The notes below the pieces were generated by a model that was not told the origin of the DNA, searched no databases, and saw only the letters and a program-made list of their open reading frames with translations. Shown piece by piece: positions 15,580 to 24,540 of a stretch of 55,436 bases of DNA (its first letter is position 1; every line of letters begins with the position of its first letter). Source of the DNA: Dokdonella_A sp964582225 (GTDB taxonomy: Bacteria > Pseudomonadota > Gammaproteobacteria > Xanthomonadales > Rhodanobacteraceae); NCBI GenBank assembly GCA_964582225.1, contig CAZORA010000014.1:1-55436 (forward strand). Reading direction: 5' to 3'. The position numbers and the translations under genes were made by a program.

Positions 15580-16524
15580 ATGAGTGAACCCTCGCGCATC
15601 GAAACCGTGGACGCCTGGCTGCGCGGCCTGCAGGATCGAATCTGTGACGCGCTGGCCGCAGCCGACGGCGCACGCGGCTTCGTCGAGGATGCCTGGACTC
15701 GCGCCGGCAACGAGGATCGCAGCGGAGCCGACAACGCGCTGCGCGGCGGCGGGCGCACTCGGGTGCTGCGCGACGGCGCGGTGTTCGAGCAGGCTGGTGT
15801 CAATTTTTCCCGCGTCAACGGCAGCCGCCTGCCGCCTTCGGCCAGCGGGCATCGTCCGGACATCGCCGGGCGCAGCTGGAGCGCCGCCGGCGTCTCGCTG
15901 GTCATCCATCCGAAGAACCCCTACGTGCCCACCAGCCACGCCAACGTGCGCTACTTCGAGGCGCGTGCGGAAGGCGAGGAGCCGGTGTGGTGGTTTGGCG
16001 GCGGTTTCGACCTTACGCCCTTCTACCCCTTCGACGAGGACGTGCGCCACTGGCACCGGGTAGCCGCTGATCTTTGCGCGCCCTTCGGCGGCGACGTGTA
16101 CGCCCGCTGCAAGCGCTGGTGCGACGAGTATTTCCTGCTCAAGCACCGCGGCGAGACGCGCGGCGTTGGTGGCCTGTTCTACGACGATCTGAACCAGGGC
16201 GGCTTCGACCGCTGCTTCGCCTTGACCCGCGCGGTCGGCAACGGCTATCTGGACGCCTATCTGCCGATCGTCGAGCGCCGCAAGGGCGCACCGTACGGCG
16301 AGCGCCAGCGCGAGTTCCAGCTCTATCGGCGCGGACGCTACGTGGAATTCAACCTGGTCTACGACCGCGGCACCCTGTTCGGCCTGCAGTCGGGCGGGCG
16401 CACCGAGTCGATCCTGATGAGCCTGCCGCCGCGCCTGCGCTTCGAGTACGGCTACGCGCCGCCGGCCGGCAGCGAGGAAGCGCGCCTGGCCGACTACCTG
16501 CGCCCGCGCGACTGGCTCGAATAG
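15580..16524 (+). CDS. hemF: Oxygen-dependent coproporphyrinogen III oxidase
   Basis: 314 residues, slightly longer than E. coli HemF (299). Converts coproporphyrinogen III to protoporphyrinogen IX in haem synthesis, using O2. Signature blocks: GVNFSRVNGSRLP, GVSLVIHPKNPYVPTSHANV, VWWFGGGFDLTPFYPF, KHRGETRGVGGLFYDD, RKGAPYGERQREFQ and VEFNLVYDRGTLFGLQSGGR. Start at 15580 is supported by CGGAG about 7 bp upstream and by the family N terminus; 24 upstream codons are open. Together with hemC in the window it belongs to haem supply, which the c- and d1-haem NirS also draws on, although haem d1 is made from sirohaem. Confidence 0.96.
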   Translation: MSEPSRIETVDAWLRGLQDRICDALAAADGARGFVEDAWTRAGNEDRSGADNALRGGGRTRVLRDGAVFEQAGVNFSRVNGSRLPPSASGHRPDIAGRSWSAAGVSLVIHPKNPYVPTSHANVRYFEARAEGEEPVWWFGGGFDLTPFYPFDEDVRHWHRVAADLCAPFGGDVYARCKRWCDEYFLLKHRGETRGVGGLFYDDLNQGGFDRCFALTRAVGNGYLDAYLPIVERRKGAPYGERQREFQLYRRGRYVEFNLVYDRGTLFGLQSGGRTESILMSLPPRLRFEYGYAPPAGSEEARLADYLRPRDWLE

Positions 16525-16706
16525 CCCGGTTTCCACGTCGGCTGCGCGCATCTGCCGCAGCCTCGAGCGGGCATGGTGGGTGGTTTGCTGACGGCGGCGC
16601 TTGTTGCCGCGCAGACCCTGACCTACCCTTCGCCTGCAGCCCCGCGCGCGGGCGCGGCGAGAAGCCGACAGCCGACGCGCACAATCCTCTTCCCGTGGAG
16701 TGCAAG

Positions 16707-17105
16707 ATGAGCGAACTGAGCGCCGAACAGATGCGCCACCTGAGCGAACTCATGGACCAGCGCTATGCGCGCGAAATGGAGCAGATCGCCGGCATCGCCG
16801 CGCGATCGCAAGAGGAGCGTGGGCAGCAGCTCGAGGCCGGGCGCCCCGCCGAGCAGGTCGACGCGATTCTCGCCGAGCTGGCGCGGGCGACCGATTTCGC
16901 GATGCTGCGTCAGGACCTGCAGGACGCACGCGACATCATCGCCGCGCGCCGCCGCATCGCGGCCGGCAGCTATGGTTACTGCATCGACTGCGATGAGCCC
17001 ATTGCCTACGCCCGGCTCGAAGCCTATCCCACCGCCAAGCGCTGCATCTCCTGCCAGAGCAAGCACGAGGAGCGCAAGGCCGCCGCTGGACGCCTCGGTC
17101 TGTAG
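16707..17105 (+). CDS. DksA/TraR family zinc-finger protein
   Basis: 132-residue protein with a long coiled-coil hairpin (residues about 5-85) and a C4 zinc finger, CIDC and CISC 18 residues apart, followed by a short basic helix (SKHEERKAAAG). DksA relatives insert the coiled coil into the RNA polymerase secondary channel. The acidic tip motif of E. coli DksA (DPVDRA) is not evident; the tip here reads VDAILAELARATDF, so it may be a DksA paralogue with a different activity. GGAG lies 6-7 bp before the ATG. The 180 bp between hemF and this gene hold nothing else that I can identify. Confidence 0.85.
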   Translation: MSELSAEQMRHLSELMDQRYAREMEQIAGIAARSQEERGQQLEAGRPAEQVDAILAELARATDFAMLRQDLQDARDIIAARRRIAAGSYGYCIDCDEPIAYARLEAYPTAKRCISCQSKHEERKAAAGRLGL

Positions 17106-17146
17106 GTGCCTCGAACTCGACCAGACTGCGTGGCAGGAGCGAGGTG

Positions 17147-17731
17147 ATGAGCCGTTTCGAAAGCGTCGGCGAAGCGCGCGCCGAACTGCGCCCGATGTCC
17201 GGCGGCATCGAGGTTCTGATTCCCGCTCATCGCAGCAGGGTCGCCCTGCTCTTTCTTGCCGTCTGGCTCGTTGGCTGGGGATTGGGCGAATGGGAGGTGC
17301 TGTCCGATCTGCTGTCGCCATCGGGCGAGCACGGACAGGGCGGATTCGATGGCTTCATGGTTCTTTGGTTCCTCGCGTGGACTGGGTTTGGGCTGTTCAT
17401 TCTGTACGCGATCTTGTGGATGGGTTTCGGGCACGAGATCGCGCGCTTCGCCGACGATGAAGTGAGTTTGCGCAATGCGCTATTCGGCTTCGGCCGCTGC
17501 CGCCGCTACGATCCGCGCGAGGTGAATCATCTGCGCGTGATCGAGGGCGTCAGCAGCCTGCCGTTTCAGTCATTCATGCCGCGCTTTCCCGGCAGCAGCT
17601 TCGGCGAGACCCTGGCCTTCGACTACGGGGCGAAGACGCTTCGCTTCGGTTCGGGCGTCGAGGTTGCCGAGGCGCGTCGGATTCGGCGGCAGATCCTCGC
17701 CGTGGCGCCAGCGCTCGGCGCAGAGTCCTGA
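17147..17731 (+). CDS. Two-helix membrane protein with C-terminal PH-like domain
   Basis: 194 residues from the ATG at 17147 (AGGAG 7 bp upstream; a GTG precedes it directly). Two hydrophobic helices at about residues 32-52 and 70-95, then a C-terminal domain of about 90 residues with IARFADDEVSLRN, RYDPREVNHLRV, LAFDYGAKTLRFGSGV and EARRIRRQIL. This pattern is seen in small bacterial membrane proteins with PH-fold domains. No specific function is known to me. Two further genes of the same architecture lie within 4 kb (18278-18766 and 20954-21577). Confidence 0.7.
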   Translation: MSRFESVGEARAELRPMSGGIEVLIPAHRSRVALLFLAVWLVGWGLGEWEVLSDLLSPSGEHGQGGFDGFMVLWFLAWTGFGLFILYAILWMGFGHEIARFADDEVSLRNALFGFGRCRRYDPREVNHLRVIEGVSSLPFQSFMPRFPGSSFGETLAFDYGAKTLRFGSGVEVAEARRIRRQILAVAPALGAES

Positions 17732-18277
17732 GCGCGCTCGGAAGCGGACTGCACCCGGGCGCCATCCGAGCAGCAGCGCGGGCCGTCGACGCCGACTCAC
17801 GCTCGCGCGAGGTCTGCGTCAGGCAAAAACCGAAGCCTGCGCGACAGTCATCGCAAACCGTCCTGCCAGCGACGGGCCCGGCAGGTCTTTCCGAGCGCAT
17901 GGATGCCCATGCACGACGTCAACATGCGTTTGGCCGCATCGCAGGCGCGCTCGATGGCGTGCGCGATCAGGTTCAGGAAGTAGCGCACGCTCTCCAGCGT
18001 GGCACGCGCCGCCAGCTTCATCTCGCTCCCGTGCACCGGCGCGATGCTTGAAACGGTGCTGCGCTGCCCCGCAGCTGGCGATGCGCGCAGCTCCGCAAGT
18101 CTTTCCGCGGCGGACTGAACAGATGACTGCGAAGTCTCGTTTCGCTGCCCTCGAGGTGCTGCAGCAGTTTGGCAATGCTTTCGGTTGTCGGGACGACGGG
18201 TTTGCACTCGCGCCGAATGCATGGTCGCAGCCCCGACGAAGGTCAATCGAGGTGGATACTGCCGTGTTCCCCTTCGA
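17732..18277. other. Intergenic region of about 550 bp without a confident gene
   Basis: Between two small membrane-protein genes. The only coding-like stretch is a short minus-strand frame at 17848-18021, listed separately. The rest shows no recognisable RNA, repeat or protein homology. Several longer overlapping frames exist on both strands, but their translations are Arg/Ser/Ala-rich and look non-coding. Confidence 0.5.
17848..18021 (-). CDS. Possible small protein or gene remnant (57 residues)
   Basis: From an ATG preceded by GGGAG, the frame has strongly GC-rich third positions like real genes in this genome. It encodes an amphipathic segment (LESVRYFLNLIAHAIERAC) and a basic tail. The frame is also open upstream, but there the codon choice degrades, which could mean a 3' remnant of a decayed gene. 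No family recognised. Confidence 0.3.
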   Translation of the reverse strand: MKLAARATLESVRYFLNLIAHAIERACDAAKRMLTSCMGIHALGKTCRARRWQDGLR

Positions 18278-18766
18278 TCAGGGCAAGCGTCGCGCGGCTT
18301 TCAGGGCGGCGACGAAATCCGCGGCCGGCGCCGGCGAGATCACCACCGTGCGCGCGGTCGAGAAGCGCAGCGCGACGCCGTTGCGCCAGTCGGTGACGAA
18401 GGCGCGGTAGGTGCCCAGTTCGCGATTGCGGAACAGGCCGGTGAAGGAGAACAGGCCGCCGTTGCCGAAGATGCGGATGCTGCGCCACAGCAACTTCGGC
18501 TCCAGGCGCACTTCGCGCAGGTCGTCAAGCGGCACTCGCGTATTCCAAAACGGGCGTTGCACCCAGAGCGTGGAGCCATCGAGCGCGTAGCCGCGCACCA
18601 TGAACGGCACGCCACCGAGGACGGCGGCGATCACCGGCAGCGCAAACAGCCGGCCCCAACCGGGAACGAAGACCAGCACCGCGGCGATCGCCAGCGCGCA
18701 GGCGAGCACCGCCAGCACGCTCGTCACGATCAAGAGCTTGCTCCAGCTTGCCGGATAGCGGGTCAC
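18278..18766 (-). CDS. Small membrane protein with PH-like domain
   Basis: 162 residues: two adjacent hydrophobic helices (about residues 9-33 and 38-57), then a beta-rich domain containing GYALDGSTLWVQRPFWNTRV, LDDLREVRLEP, SIRIFGNGGLF and FVTDWRNGVALRF, a pattern found in bacterial PH domain (bPH) proteins. It ends in FVAALKAARRLP, where the final helix of the PH fold would lie. Predicted inner-membrane protein of unknown role. It is transcribed opposite to the neighbouring membrane-protein genes of the same design. Confidence 0.75.
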   Translation of the reverse strand: MTRYPASWSKLLIVTSVLAVLACALAIAAVLVFVPGWGRLFALPVIAAVLGGVPFMVRGYALDGSTLWVQRPFWNTRVPLDDLREVRLEPKLLWRSIRIFGNGGLFSFTGLFRNRELGTYRAFVTDWRNGVALRFSTARTVVISPAPAADFVAALKAARRLP

Positions 18767-18961
18767 CGCTGCTCTCTCCGCTTCTGCCGTGGCATCGTAG
18801 CGCGCGCGGAGTGCGCCGCGCCAGAGCGTAGTCGCGTTTGCGCTTGCCCGATTGTCCCAGTTGATTTCGGGGTCCGTTTCTCGATCCGCTCATGATCAGC
18901 GGGCCCGACTTGCAGGCACAGTTCGCGCTGCTAAGCTTGGCGCGTCTCGCAGGGGCCGGCG

Positions 18962-20812
18962 GTGGACAAGAAATCCGTGCTTGCCAGTACCCCGCTGTTT
19001 CGCGATCTGACGCCCGCGGCGTTGGATGCGATCGCGGCTCGTTTCGAAGTCGAGGAACTGCGCGGCGGACGCGTGCTGTTCCGTGAGAACGACCTGCCGG
19101 ATTTCCTCTATGTGGTCGTCATCGGGCGCCTGCAGGCCCGGCACACCGATGGTGAGATCATTGGTGAGATCGGGCGCGGCGAGCCGGTGGGCGAGATGGC
19201 CATCCTCTCCGGCGAAACCCGCGGCGCCGACGTGGTGGCTCTGCGCGATACGCTGCTGCTGCGGATCAACCGAGAGGCGCTGCTCGATGCGGTCTCGCGC
19301 CACCCCTCTGCGCTGCTGTCCCTGTGCAGCACGGTTGCCCGCCGCAGCCGACGCAGCGCGCGCGGCGCATCCCTCGATGCGGCCCGCGGCAATCGCACGA
19401 TCGCCGTGATTGGAGTGCGACCGAGCCTGCGCCTCGCGCCGCACGTGGGCTTGCTGCTGCGCAGCCTGCGCAAAATCGACAAGACGATCCGCTGCATCGG
19501 CGCGGCAGAGGTCGACAAGCAGTTTGGCGACGGCGCCGCGCAGACTCCGTTCGGCGCCGACGAGCGGCATCGCATCCTCAACGCCTGGCTGGGTCGCCGC
19601 GAGATGGCCAGCGGCCACGTCGTGATGTGGAGCGACGCACCCGAGACGCAGTGGGCCGAGCGCTGCATGCGTCAGTCCGATCGAGTGATTCTGGTGCTCG
19701 GCTGCGAGGATGGCCAGCCTCCGGTAGCGCTTGCCCGAGCGCTGCGTCAGCATGCGCCGCGCACGCCGGTGGAACTGCTCGTGTTGCGCCCCGACCGCGC
19801 GCCCCCCGGCGACATCTTCGAATGGCGTACCCTGCTCGGCGCGCGCGCGCATTACTTCGTGCGCCCCGATGTCCAGGCGGACTACGACGCGCTCGCGCGG
19901 CAGCTTTCGGGTCATGGCCTGGGCCTCGTCTTCGGCGGCGGCGGCGCGCGCGGTTTCGCGCATATCGGCCTCGTCCGCGCGATGGAGCAACTGGGCCTGC
20001 ACGCCGACCTCCTCGGCGGTAGCAGCATCGGCGCGTTTTTTGCTGCCCTGCATGCGAGCGGCGCCGACAGCCGCGAGATGCTGCGCATCGGCCGCGCGAC
20101 TTTCGTCGAGCGCAACTATCTGAATGACTACGTCTGGCCCAGTGTGTCTCTCATTCGCGGCCGCAAGTTCCTGCGCCATCTGCGCAGCATTTTCGGCAAC
20201 ACCCGGATCGAGCATTTGCGGGTGCCCTACTACTGCGTCAGCACCAACCTGACCCGAGCGCGACAGCAGGTGCACGAAATCGGTTCGCTGGCGGTTTGGA
20301 CGGGCACCAGCATGTGCGTGCCCGGCGTGGCCCCGCCGGTGGTGTGGAACGGCGAACTGCTCGCCGATGGCGCCATCGCGAACTGCCTGCCGGTCGACGT
20401 CATGCACGCGCTGGGTCGCGGACCCATCATTGCCTCGGACGTCGCCGCCGAAGGCGGCCTGGATGCGCCGGGCATCGCTGGCCCCGATCCGGAAGCGCTG
20501 CTGCATCGACACAGCAACCCTTCGCGTGTTTCGCTGTTTGCCTTGCTCGCCGGTGGTTTTGCGACGACCCGTGACGATGGGCTCAATGCCGCCAGTGAGC
20601 TCGCGGACCTGCGCCTGCGGATGCCCGTTCGAGGCGTGCGGATGTTCGAGTGGAGCGCGATCGAAGCCCTGGTCGAGCGCAGCTACCGACATGCCCATGA
20701 GGCGCTGATCGCTTATCTGCAGCAGCAACGCCAGACCGATCTGCCGCGCGCGCGCGCCTCCCTGCGCGCCAGGGCGCGGCGCAAGGTTATCGCCGGTCAT
20801 TCACCCAGCTGA
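18962..20812 (+). CDS. Patatin-like phospholipase with cyclic-nucleotide-binding domain (neuropathy-target-esterase-like)
   Basis: 616 residues. Residues about 5-125 form a cNMP-binding domain (phosphate-binding-cassette-like GEMAILSGETRGADVVAL). A Rossmann-like middle section of about 170 residues follows, then a patatin domain with oxyanion loop GGGGARGFAH, nucleophile Ser355 in GGSSIGA and Asp469 in the DGA motif. The family hydrolyses phospholipids and lysophospholipids, and in eukaryotic NTE the N-terminal cNMP domains are regulatory. The start is GTG at 18962 with AGGGG about 7 bp upstream and the conserved LFRDLTPAALDAI following. No signal peptide; probably peripheral on the inner membrane. 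A second, stand-alone patatin gene lies at 32762-33694. Confidence 0.9.
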   Translation: MDKKSVLASTPLFRDLTPAALDAIAARFEVEELRGGRVLFRENDLPDFLYVVVIGRLQARHTDGEIIGEIGRGEPVGEMAILSGETRGADVVALRDTLLLRINREALLDAVSRHPSALLSLCSTVARRSRRSARGASLDAARGNRTIAVIGVRPSLRLAPHVGLLLRSLRKIDKTIRCIGAAEVDKQFGDGAAQTPFGADERHRILNAWLGRREMASGHVVMWSDAPETQWAERCMRQSDRVILVLGCEDGQPPVALARALRQHAPRTPVELLVLRPDRAPPGDIFEWRTLLGARAHYFVRPDVQADYDALARQLSGHGLGLVFGGGGARGFAHIGLVRAMEQLGLHADLLGGSSIGAFFAALHASGADSREMLRIGRATFVERNYLNDYVWPSVSLIRGRKFLRHLRSIFGNTRIEHLRVPYYCVSTNLTRARQQVHEIGSLAVWTGTSMCVPGVAPPVVWNGELLADGAIANCLPVDVMHALGRGPIIASDVAAEGGLDAPGIAGPDPEALLHRHSNPSRVSLFALLAGGFATTRDDGLNAASELADLRLRMPVRGVRMFEWSAIEALVERSYRHAHEALIAYLQQQRQTDLPRARASLRARARRKVIAGHSPS

Positions 20813-20953
20813 GGCGGCACTGCTTGCGTGCGGAACGACCCGATTCCGGCCCTTGAGTCCAGTGCGCCTGACCTTGGCTCGCAGGCAAACCGGGTCGCGT
20901 CCTTTGCTGCTTTTGGGAGTAGCATCGGCGCCGGTTCCTCTGGATCGAGCGGC

Positions 20954-21577
20954 ATGAGCGGGCAATCTTCCGGCGTGCGAAAAGACGCAGCACCTCCGGC
21001 CTTCTGGCGGATCGTCACGGACCCGTCCGGCAGCGCCTTGGTGAGCTATGTGCCGCGGGGTGGCAAGGGAGTTGCTGCCGTCACCGCGCTTGGTGTCGGT
21101 TGCCTCCTCGGCGCCGTCTGGTTTGCCGGCACCATCCTCGGACCCGAGGCGACGATCGCCGGCTGGATCCTGGTGCTGATCGTCTCCGGCTCGGTCGGCG
21201 CGTTCGGTCTGCACTGCCTGCAGCGAACGCTCTACGAGCGGCACGACTATCGACTCGGCAGCGCGTCGCTGCTCGCCAGCCATCGCTCGCTCTGGAGCGG
21301 CACCCGATCGGTCGAGATCCCGCGCGCGGAGATCATCCAAATCTTGCAGCAGTATGCGCCGCCGAAGAGGGGCGCGGCGCGCGGCGACCCGGGCAGTTGG
21401 GTTACTTTCGTGAGCCGTAAGGGATCCGACTTCGCACTCTCGGGCATGGCGACCGAGGCCGAAGCGCGCTGGCTCGGCCCGCTCTTCGCTCAATGGGCCG
21501 AGGTGCCGCTCAAGCGCACCCAAGGCGCAGCCTTCGAGGAAGCCGACCCCGGCGAGCTGCCTTCGCTCGACGAGTAG
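20954..21577 (+). CDS. Two-helix membrane protein of unknown function
   Basis: 207 residues from the ATG at 20954; an upstream start at 20828 would add 42 mostly Ser/Gly residues and is less likely. Two hydrophobic helices (about residues 40-62 and 66-85), then a C-terminal domain of about 100 residues with YRLGSASLLASHRSLW, VEIPRAEIIQIL, WVTFVSRKGSDFALSG and EAEARWLGPLFAQW. This is the same architecture as the products of 17147-17731 and 18278-18766, though with low mutual similarity. It follows the NTE-like patatin by 141 bp on the same strand and may be co-transcribed with it. Confidence 0.68.
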   Translation: MSGQSSGVRKDAAPPAFWRIVTDPSGSALVSYVPRGGKGVAAVTALGVGCLLGAVWFAGTILGPEATIAGWILVLIVSGSVGAFGLHCLQRTLYERHDYRLGSASLLASHRSLWSGTRSVEIPRAEIIQILQQYAPPKRGAARGDPGSWVTFVSRKGSDFALSGMATEAEARWLGPLFAQWAEVPLKRTQGAAFEEADPGELPSLDE

Positions 21578-21836
21578 GCCACTTGCATCACAACCAGGCA
21601 CGGCAAGTGAGGGCCAATCCCAAGAGCAACTGAAGCATGTTGTCGAGGAACCCGAGCATCTGAAAGTCGTGATGCGCGCGAAGGTCGAACATTCGCGCAG
21701 TGCTCTCAACTGGAGGGGCTCGCTTTTCCTTCTTCCCCGGCAGAAGGTGGATGAGGGCATGAGCGAAGCCGTGCACGCTTTGGCCTGCGGCAGAATTGAT
21801 CGGGAAATCTCAGGTTCAGACCGCCCCTAAGGGGTA
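21578..21836. other. Intergenic spacer
   Basis: No confident gene. A 62-residue minus-strand frame (21588-21776) has mixed codon use and no recognisable family, so it is not called. A short hairpin (TTCAGACC with GGTATCTGAA) near 21814-21842 adjoins the inverted-repeat element described next. Confidence 0.5.
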
Positions 21837-21952
21837 TCTGAACAAGTCGACACGCTCGTCACTCCCCCGAAGGCGGGAGTCCAGTGTCTTTGACTTCAAG
21901 GACTTGGAGTCGCTGGATGCCCGCCTTCGCGGGCCTGACGGGCTTGTTCAGA
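21837..21952. repeat. 116-bp imperfect inverted-repeat element (MITE-like)
   Basis: The ends are perfect 10-bp inverted repeats (TCTGAACAAG and CTTGTTCAGA). Inside, the arms pair again over most of their length: CCCCGAAGGCGGG on the left with CCCGCCTTCGCGGG on the right, CCAGTG with CGCTGG, and CTTCAAG/GACTTGGAG near the centre. This resembles the dispersed 'GGATTCCCGC-TTCGCGGG' intergenic palindromes common in Xanthomonadales and neighbouring groups. It ends 6 bp before the stop codon of the converging S9 peptidase gene, so it may act as a 3' hairpin for that transcript. Confidence 0.75.
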
Positions 21953-21958
21953 CCTTCC

Positions 21959-24406
21959 CTAACGCAGATTCGCCTCGAACAGTCGATGGATGCGCTTGTA
22001 TTCGTCGAGCCAGGAGTCGGGGTGGACGAAGCCGTGGCGTTCCATGGGGTAGGCGGCGACCTCGAAGCGGTCCTTGTGCAGTTCGATCAGTTTCTGCTGC
22101 AGGCGCACGCTGTCTTCGAACAGCACGTTGTTGTCGATCATGCCGTGGGCGATCAGGAGCGCGCCCTGCAGGCCGTCGGCGAACTCGATGGGCGAGGAGC
22201 GACGGTAGGCGATGGGATCGAGCTGCGGGGTGTTGAGGATGTTCGAGGTGTACTCGTGGTTGTACTGGGTCCAGTCGGTGACCGGGCGCAGCGCGGCGCC
22301 GGCCTTGAACACTTCGGGCGCGCGAAACATCGCCATCAGGCTCATGAATCCGCCGTAGGAGCCGCCGTAGAGGCCGACCCGCGCGGGGTCGGCAGAGGCG
22401 TTCTTTTCCAGCCAGCGCACGCCGTCGATCAGATCCTCGAGTTCGGGGTGGCCCATGTTGCGGTAGATCGCCGTGCGCCAGTCGCGGCCGTAGCCTTCGC
22501 TCGCGCGGTAGTCCATGTCGAGCACCAGATAACCCTGCTCGGTGAGCAGGTTGTGGAACATCTGCTCGCGGAAATAGGCCGGAAAACCGAGATGCACGTT
22601 CTGCAGATAGCCGGCGCCGTGGACGAACAGCACGGCGGGATATTTCTTCGCCGGATCGAAGTTCGAGGGCTTGTAGAACTTGGCGTAGATCGGCTGCTTG
22701 GTGTGCGAGGAAGGCACCTCGACGACGTCGAGCGCCGGCCAGCCGAGCGCCTTGTATTCCGCCGTGCGGGTGTCGGTCAGGAAGCGCGGCGCGGCTTTCG
22801 AGCCGATCTCGATCAGGGCGAGCTGGCTCGGCACATAGCTGCTCGAATATTGCAGCGCGAGTCGGCTGCCGTCGGGCGACAGCGCGAAGTTCTCCACTGC
22901 CTTCAGATCTGTGAGGCGCTGCAGTTCGCCGCCCGCGCTCGCCACTCGCCAGACTTCGTAGCGGTAGGGCGCGTCGACATTGGCGCGCAGGTAGAACCAG
23001 CGCCCGTCGGGCGACAGCGCCGGGCTCGACACCTCGAAGCTGCCGCGCGTCAGGGCCTTGGCCTTGCCGCGCGCGGGCTGGACGTAAAGCTGCGAGTAGC
23101 CGCTCTCCTCGGACAGGTACCAGAGCGTCTGGCCGTCCTTCAGCCAGCCGAAATCGTTGAAGTTCCAGTTGATCCAGGCCGGGTCGGTGAGGCGGTGCTG
23201 GTTGACCAGCGCGGGCTTGGCGAAATCGACGCTGGCGATCCAGCGGTCCTTGTTGTCGATCGCGCGCAGCTGGATCGCCAGGTTGCGACCGTCCTCGCTC
23301 CAGACGATGCCGCCTCCGCCGCCGTCTTCCTCCCAGGAAATGATCCGCACGCTGCGGGTCTTTTCGGCTTCGCCGGCTTTCCGGTCCTTGGCGGATCCCT
23401 TCTTTGCGGCCGTGGCGTCCTGCGCCTGCTCGCCCGCTTCGGCGAGGAGTTTCGCGTTTTCCTCGCGCACGGCCTTGAGCGGATCGTCATGGATGCCGGG
23501 CAGGGAATCGAGCGACAGCGGGTGCTGGCTGTGCTTTTCGAGGTCGAGCAGCAGCAGCGACTGCGGCGCCGGCTCGTTGCGGCCGACCCGGGTGCGCTCG
23601 CTTTCCTGCTCCTCGTAGCCGGACTCGGTGACGAAGCGCTGCAGCTTGCCGCGGCGGCCGGCGTCGTAGCCCTTGGGCGCGGTCACCACCAACATCCAGC
23701 GCGCGTCGGGCGACAGCGAGGTGCCGACGATCTCCACCTGGTCGCCCAGGTAGAAAGGCAGCGGTGCGCGCGTTGCATCACCGGTGCTGAAAGACTCGGC
23801 GTGCTCGCGCAGGGCCTGGCGGTCGCTCTCGACCTGGCGCAGGGTCGAAAAATAGCGCAGCTGCAGCGCGCGCAGATCGTCCGGCTTCTTCACCTCCGGG
23901 TCGTTCTCCGCCTTCACGATCGCTGCCGGGCCGCTCACTCCGCCGGCGATGTCGTGACTGAACCAGTCGCCGCCGCGCCGGTAGTGCAGGAAACGGCCGT
24001 TGGGGGAGAACTGCGGCGCGCGCTCGGTTTCCGACGTGCGCGTGACCTGCAGCAGGCGCCCGCTGGCGAGCTCGCGGATGAAGACGTCACCGTTGCGCAC
24101 GAAGGCGGCGCGGCTGTGCGTGCGGTCGAAGACCGGATCGCCGCCGTCGGCTGCGGCCATGGCCGCCGGATCGATCACCACGTCGGCGCCGGAGGCAAGC
24201 TCGATCCGGTGCAGGTCGCGCACCGGAGAGCCTTTCTGTTTCAGCAGGTAATACAGGCTCTGTCCGTCGCTGCTCCAATAAGCGCCGCCGACTGGCGGAC
24301 CGATCCAGTCCGGATCAGCCATCGTCTGCTCCAGGGTAATCGCCTGGCTCGGCAGCGCGAGCGCGGCGAAAAGAATGAACAGGACACTGGCGGCGAAGGT
24401 GCGCAT
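21959..24406 (-). CDS. S9 family peptidase (prolyl oligopeptidase / dipeptidyl-peptidase IV-like)
   Basis: 815 residues with an N-terminal signal peptide (MRTFAASVLFILFAALALPSQA). A beta-propeller of about 500 residues carries several WSxDGxxL-type repeats and a Lys/Ala-rich insert near residues 310-360. The C-terminal alpha/beta hydrolase domain has Ser683 in YGGSYGGF, Asp758 in GMIDNNV and His791 in ERHGF. Secreted or periplasmic serine peptidase acting on short peptides. The start at 24406 is chosen because it gives a clean signal peptide; the open frame continues 90 codons upstream in Arg-rich sequence. Divergent from the esterase gene. Confidence 0.93.
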   Translation of the reverse strand: MRTFAASVLFILFAALALPSQAITLEQTMADPDWIGPPVGGAYWSSDGQSLYYLLKQKGSPVRDLHRIELASGADVVIDPAAMAAADGGDPVFDRTHSRAAFVRNGDVFIRELASGRLLQVTRTSETERAPQFSPNGRFLHYRRGGDWFSHDIAGGVSGPAAIVKAENDPEVKKPDDLRALQLRYFSTLRQVESDRQALREHAESFSTGDATRAPLPFYLGDQVEIVGTSLSPDARWMLVVTAPKGYDAGRRGKLQRFVTESGYEEQESERTRVGRNEPAPQSLLLLDLEKHSQHPLSLDSLPGIHDDPLKAVREENAKLLAEAGEQAQDATAAKKGSAKDRKAGEAEKTRSVRIISWEEDGGGGGIVWSEDGRNLAIQLRAIDNKDRWIASVDFAKPALVNQHRLTDPAWINWNFNDFGWLKDGQTLWYLSEESGYSQLYVQPARGKAKALTRGSFEVSSPALSPDGRWFYLRANVDAPYRYEVWRVASAGGELQRLTDLKAVENFALSPDGSRLALQYSSSYVPSQLALIEIGSKAAPRFLTDTRTAEYKALGWPALDVVEVPSSHTKQPIYAKFYKPSNFDPAKKYPAVLFVHGAGYLQNVHLGFPAYFREQMFHNLLTEQGYLVLDMDYRASEGYGRDWRTAIYRNMGHPELEDLIDGVRWLEKNASADPARVGLYGGSYGGFMSLMAMFRAPEVFKAGAALRPVTDWTQYNHEYTSNILNTPQLDPIAYRRSSPIEFADGLQGALLIAHGMIDNNVLFEDSVRLQQKLIELHKDRFEVAAYPMERHGFVHPDSWLDEYKRIHRLFEANLR

Positions 24407-24540
24407 GCGGTGGCTCCGCGGGGCGAAAGACGCAGGATAGCGCCTTGTCGCGGGTACCTGAATGCGTCGGAAGTCCCGCCACGGCTTGGCAAGCCGGGTG
24501 CTTTCGGGCAGCCTTCCCGCTTCCCTGCGAGGACGTCCGC

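Noticed and set aside
21588..21776. 62-codon minus-strand frame before the inverted-repeat element
   Set aside because: Mixed third-position GC and no homology; no ribosome binding site of note.
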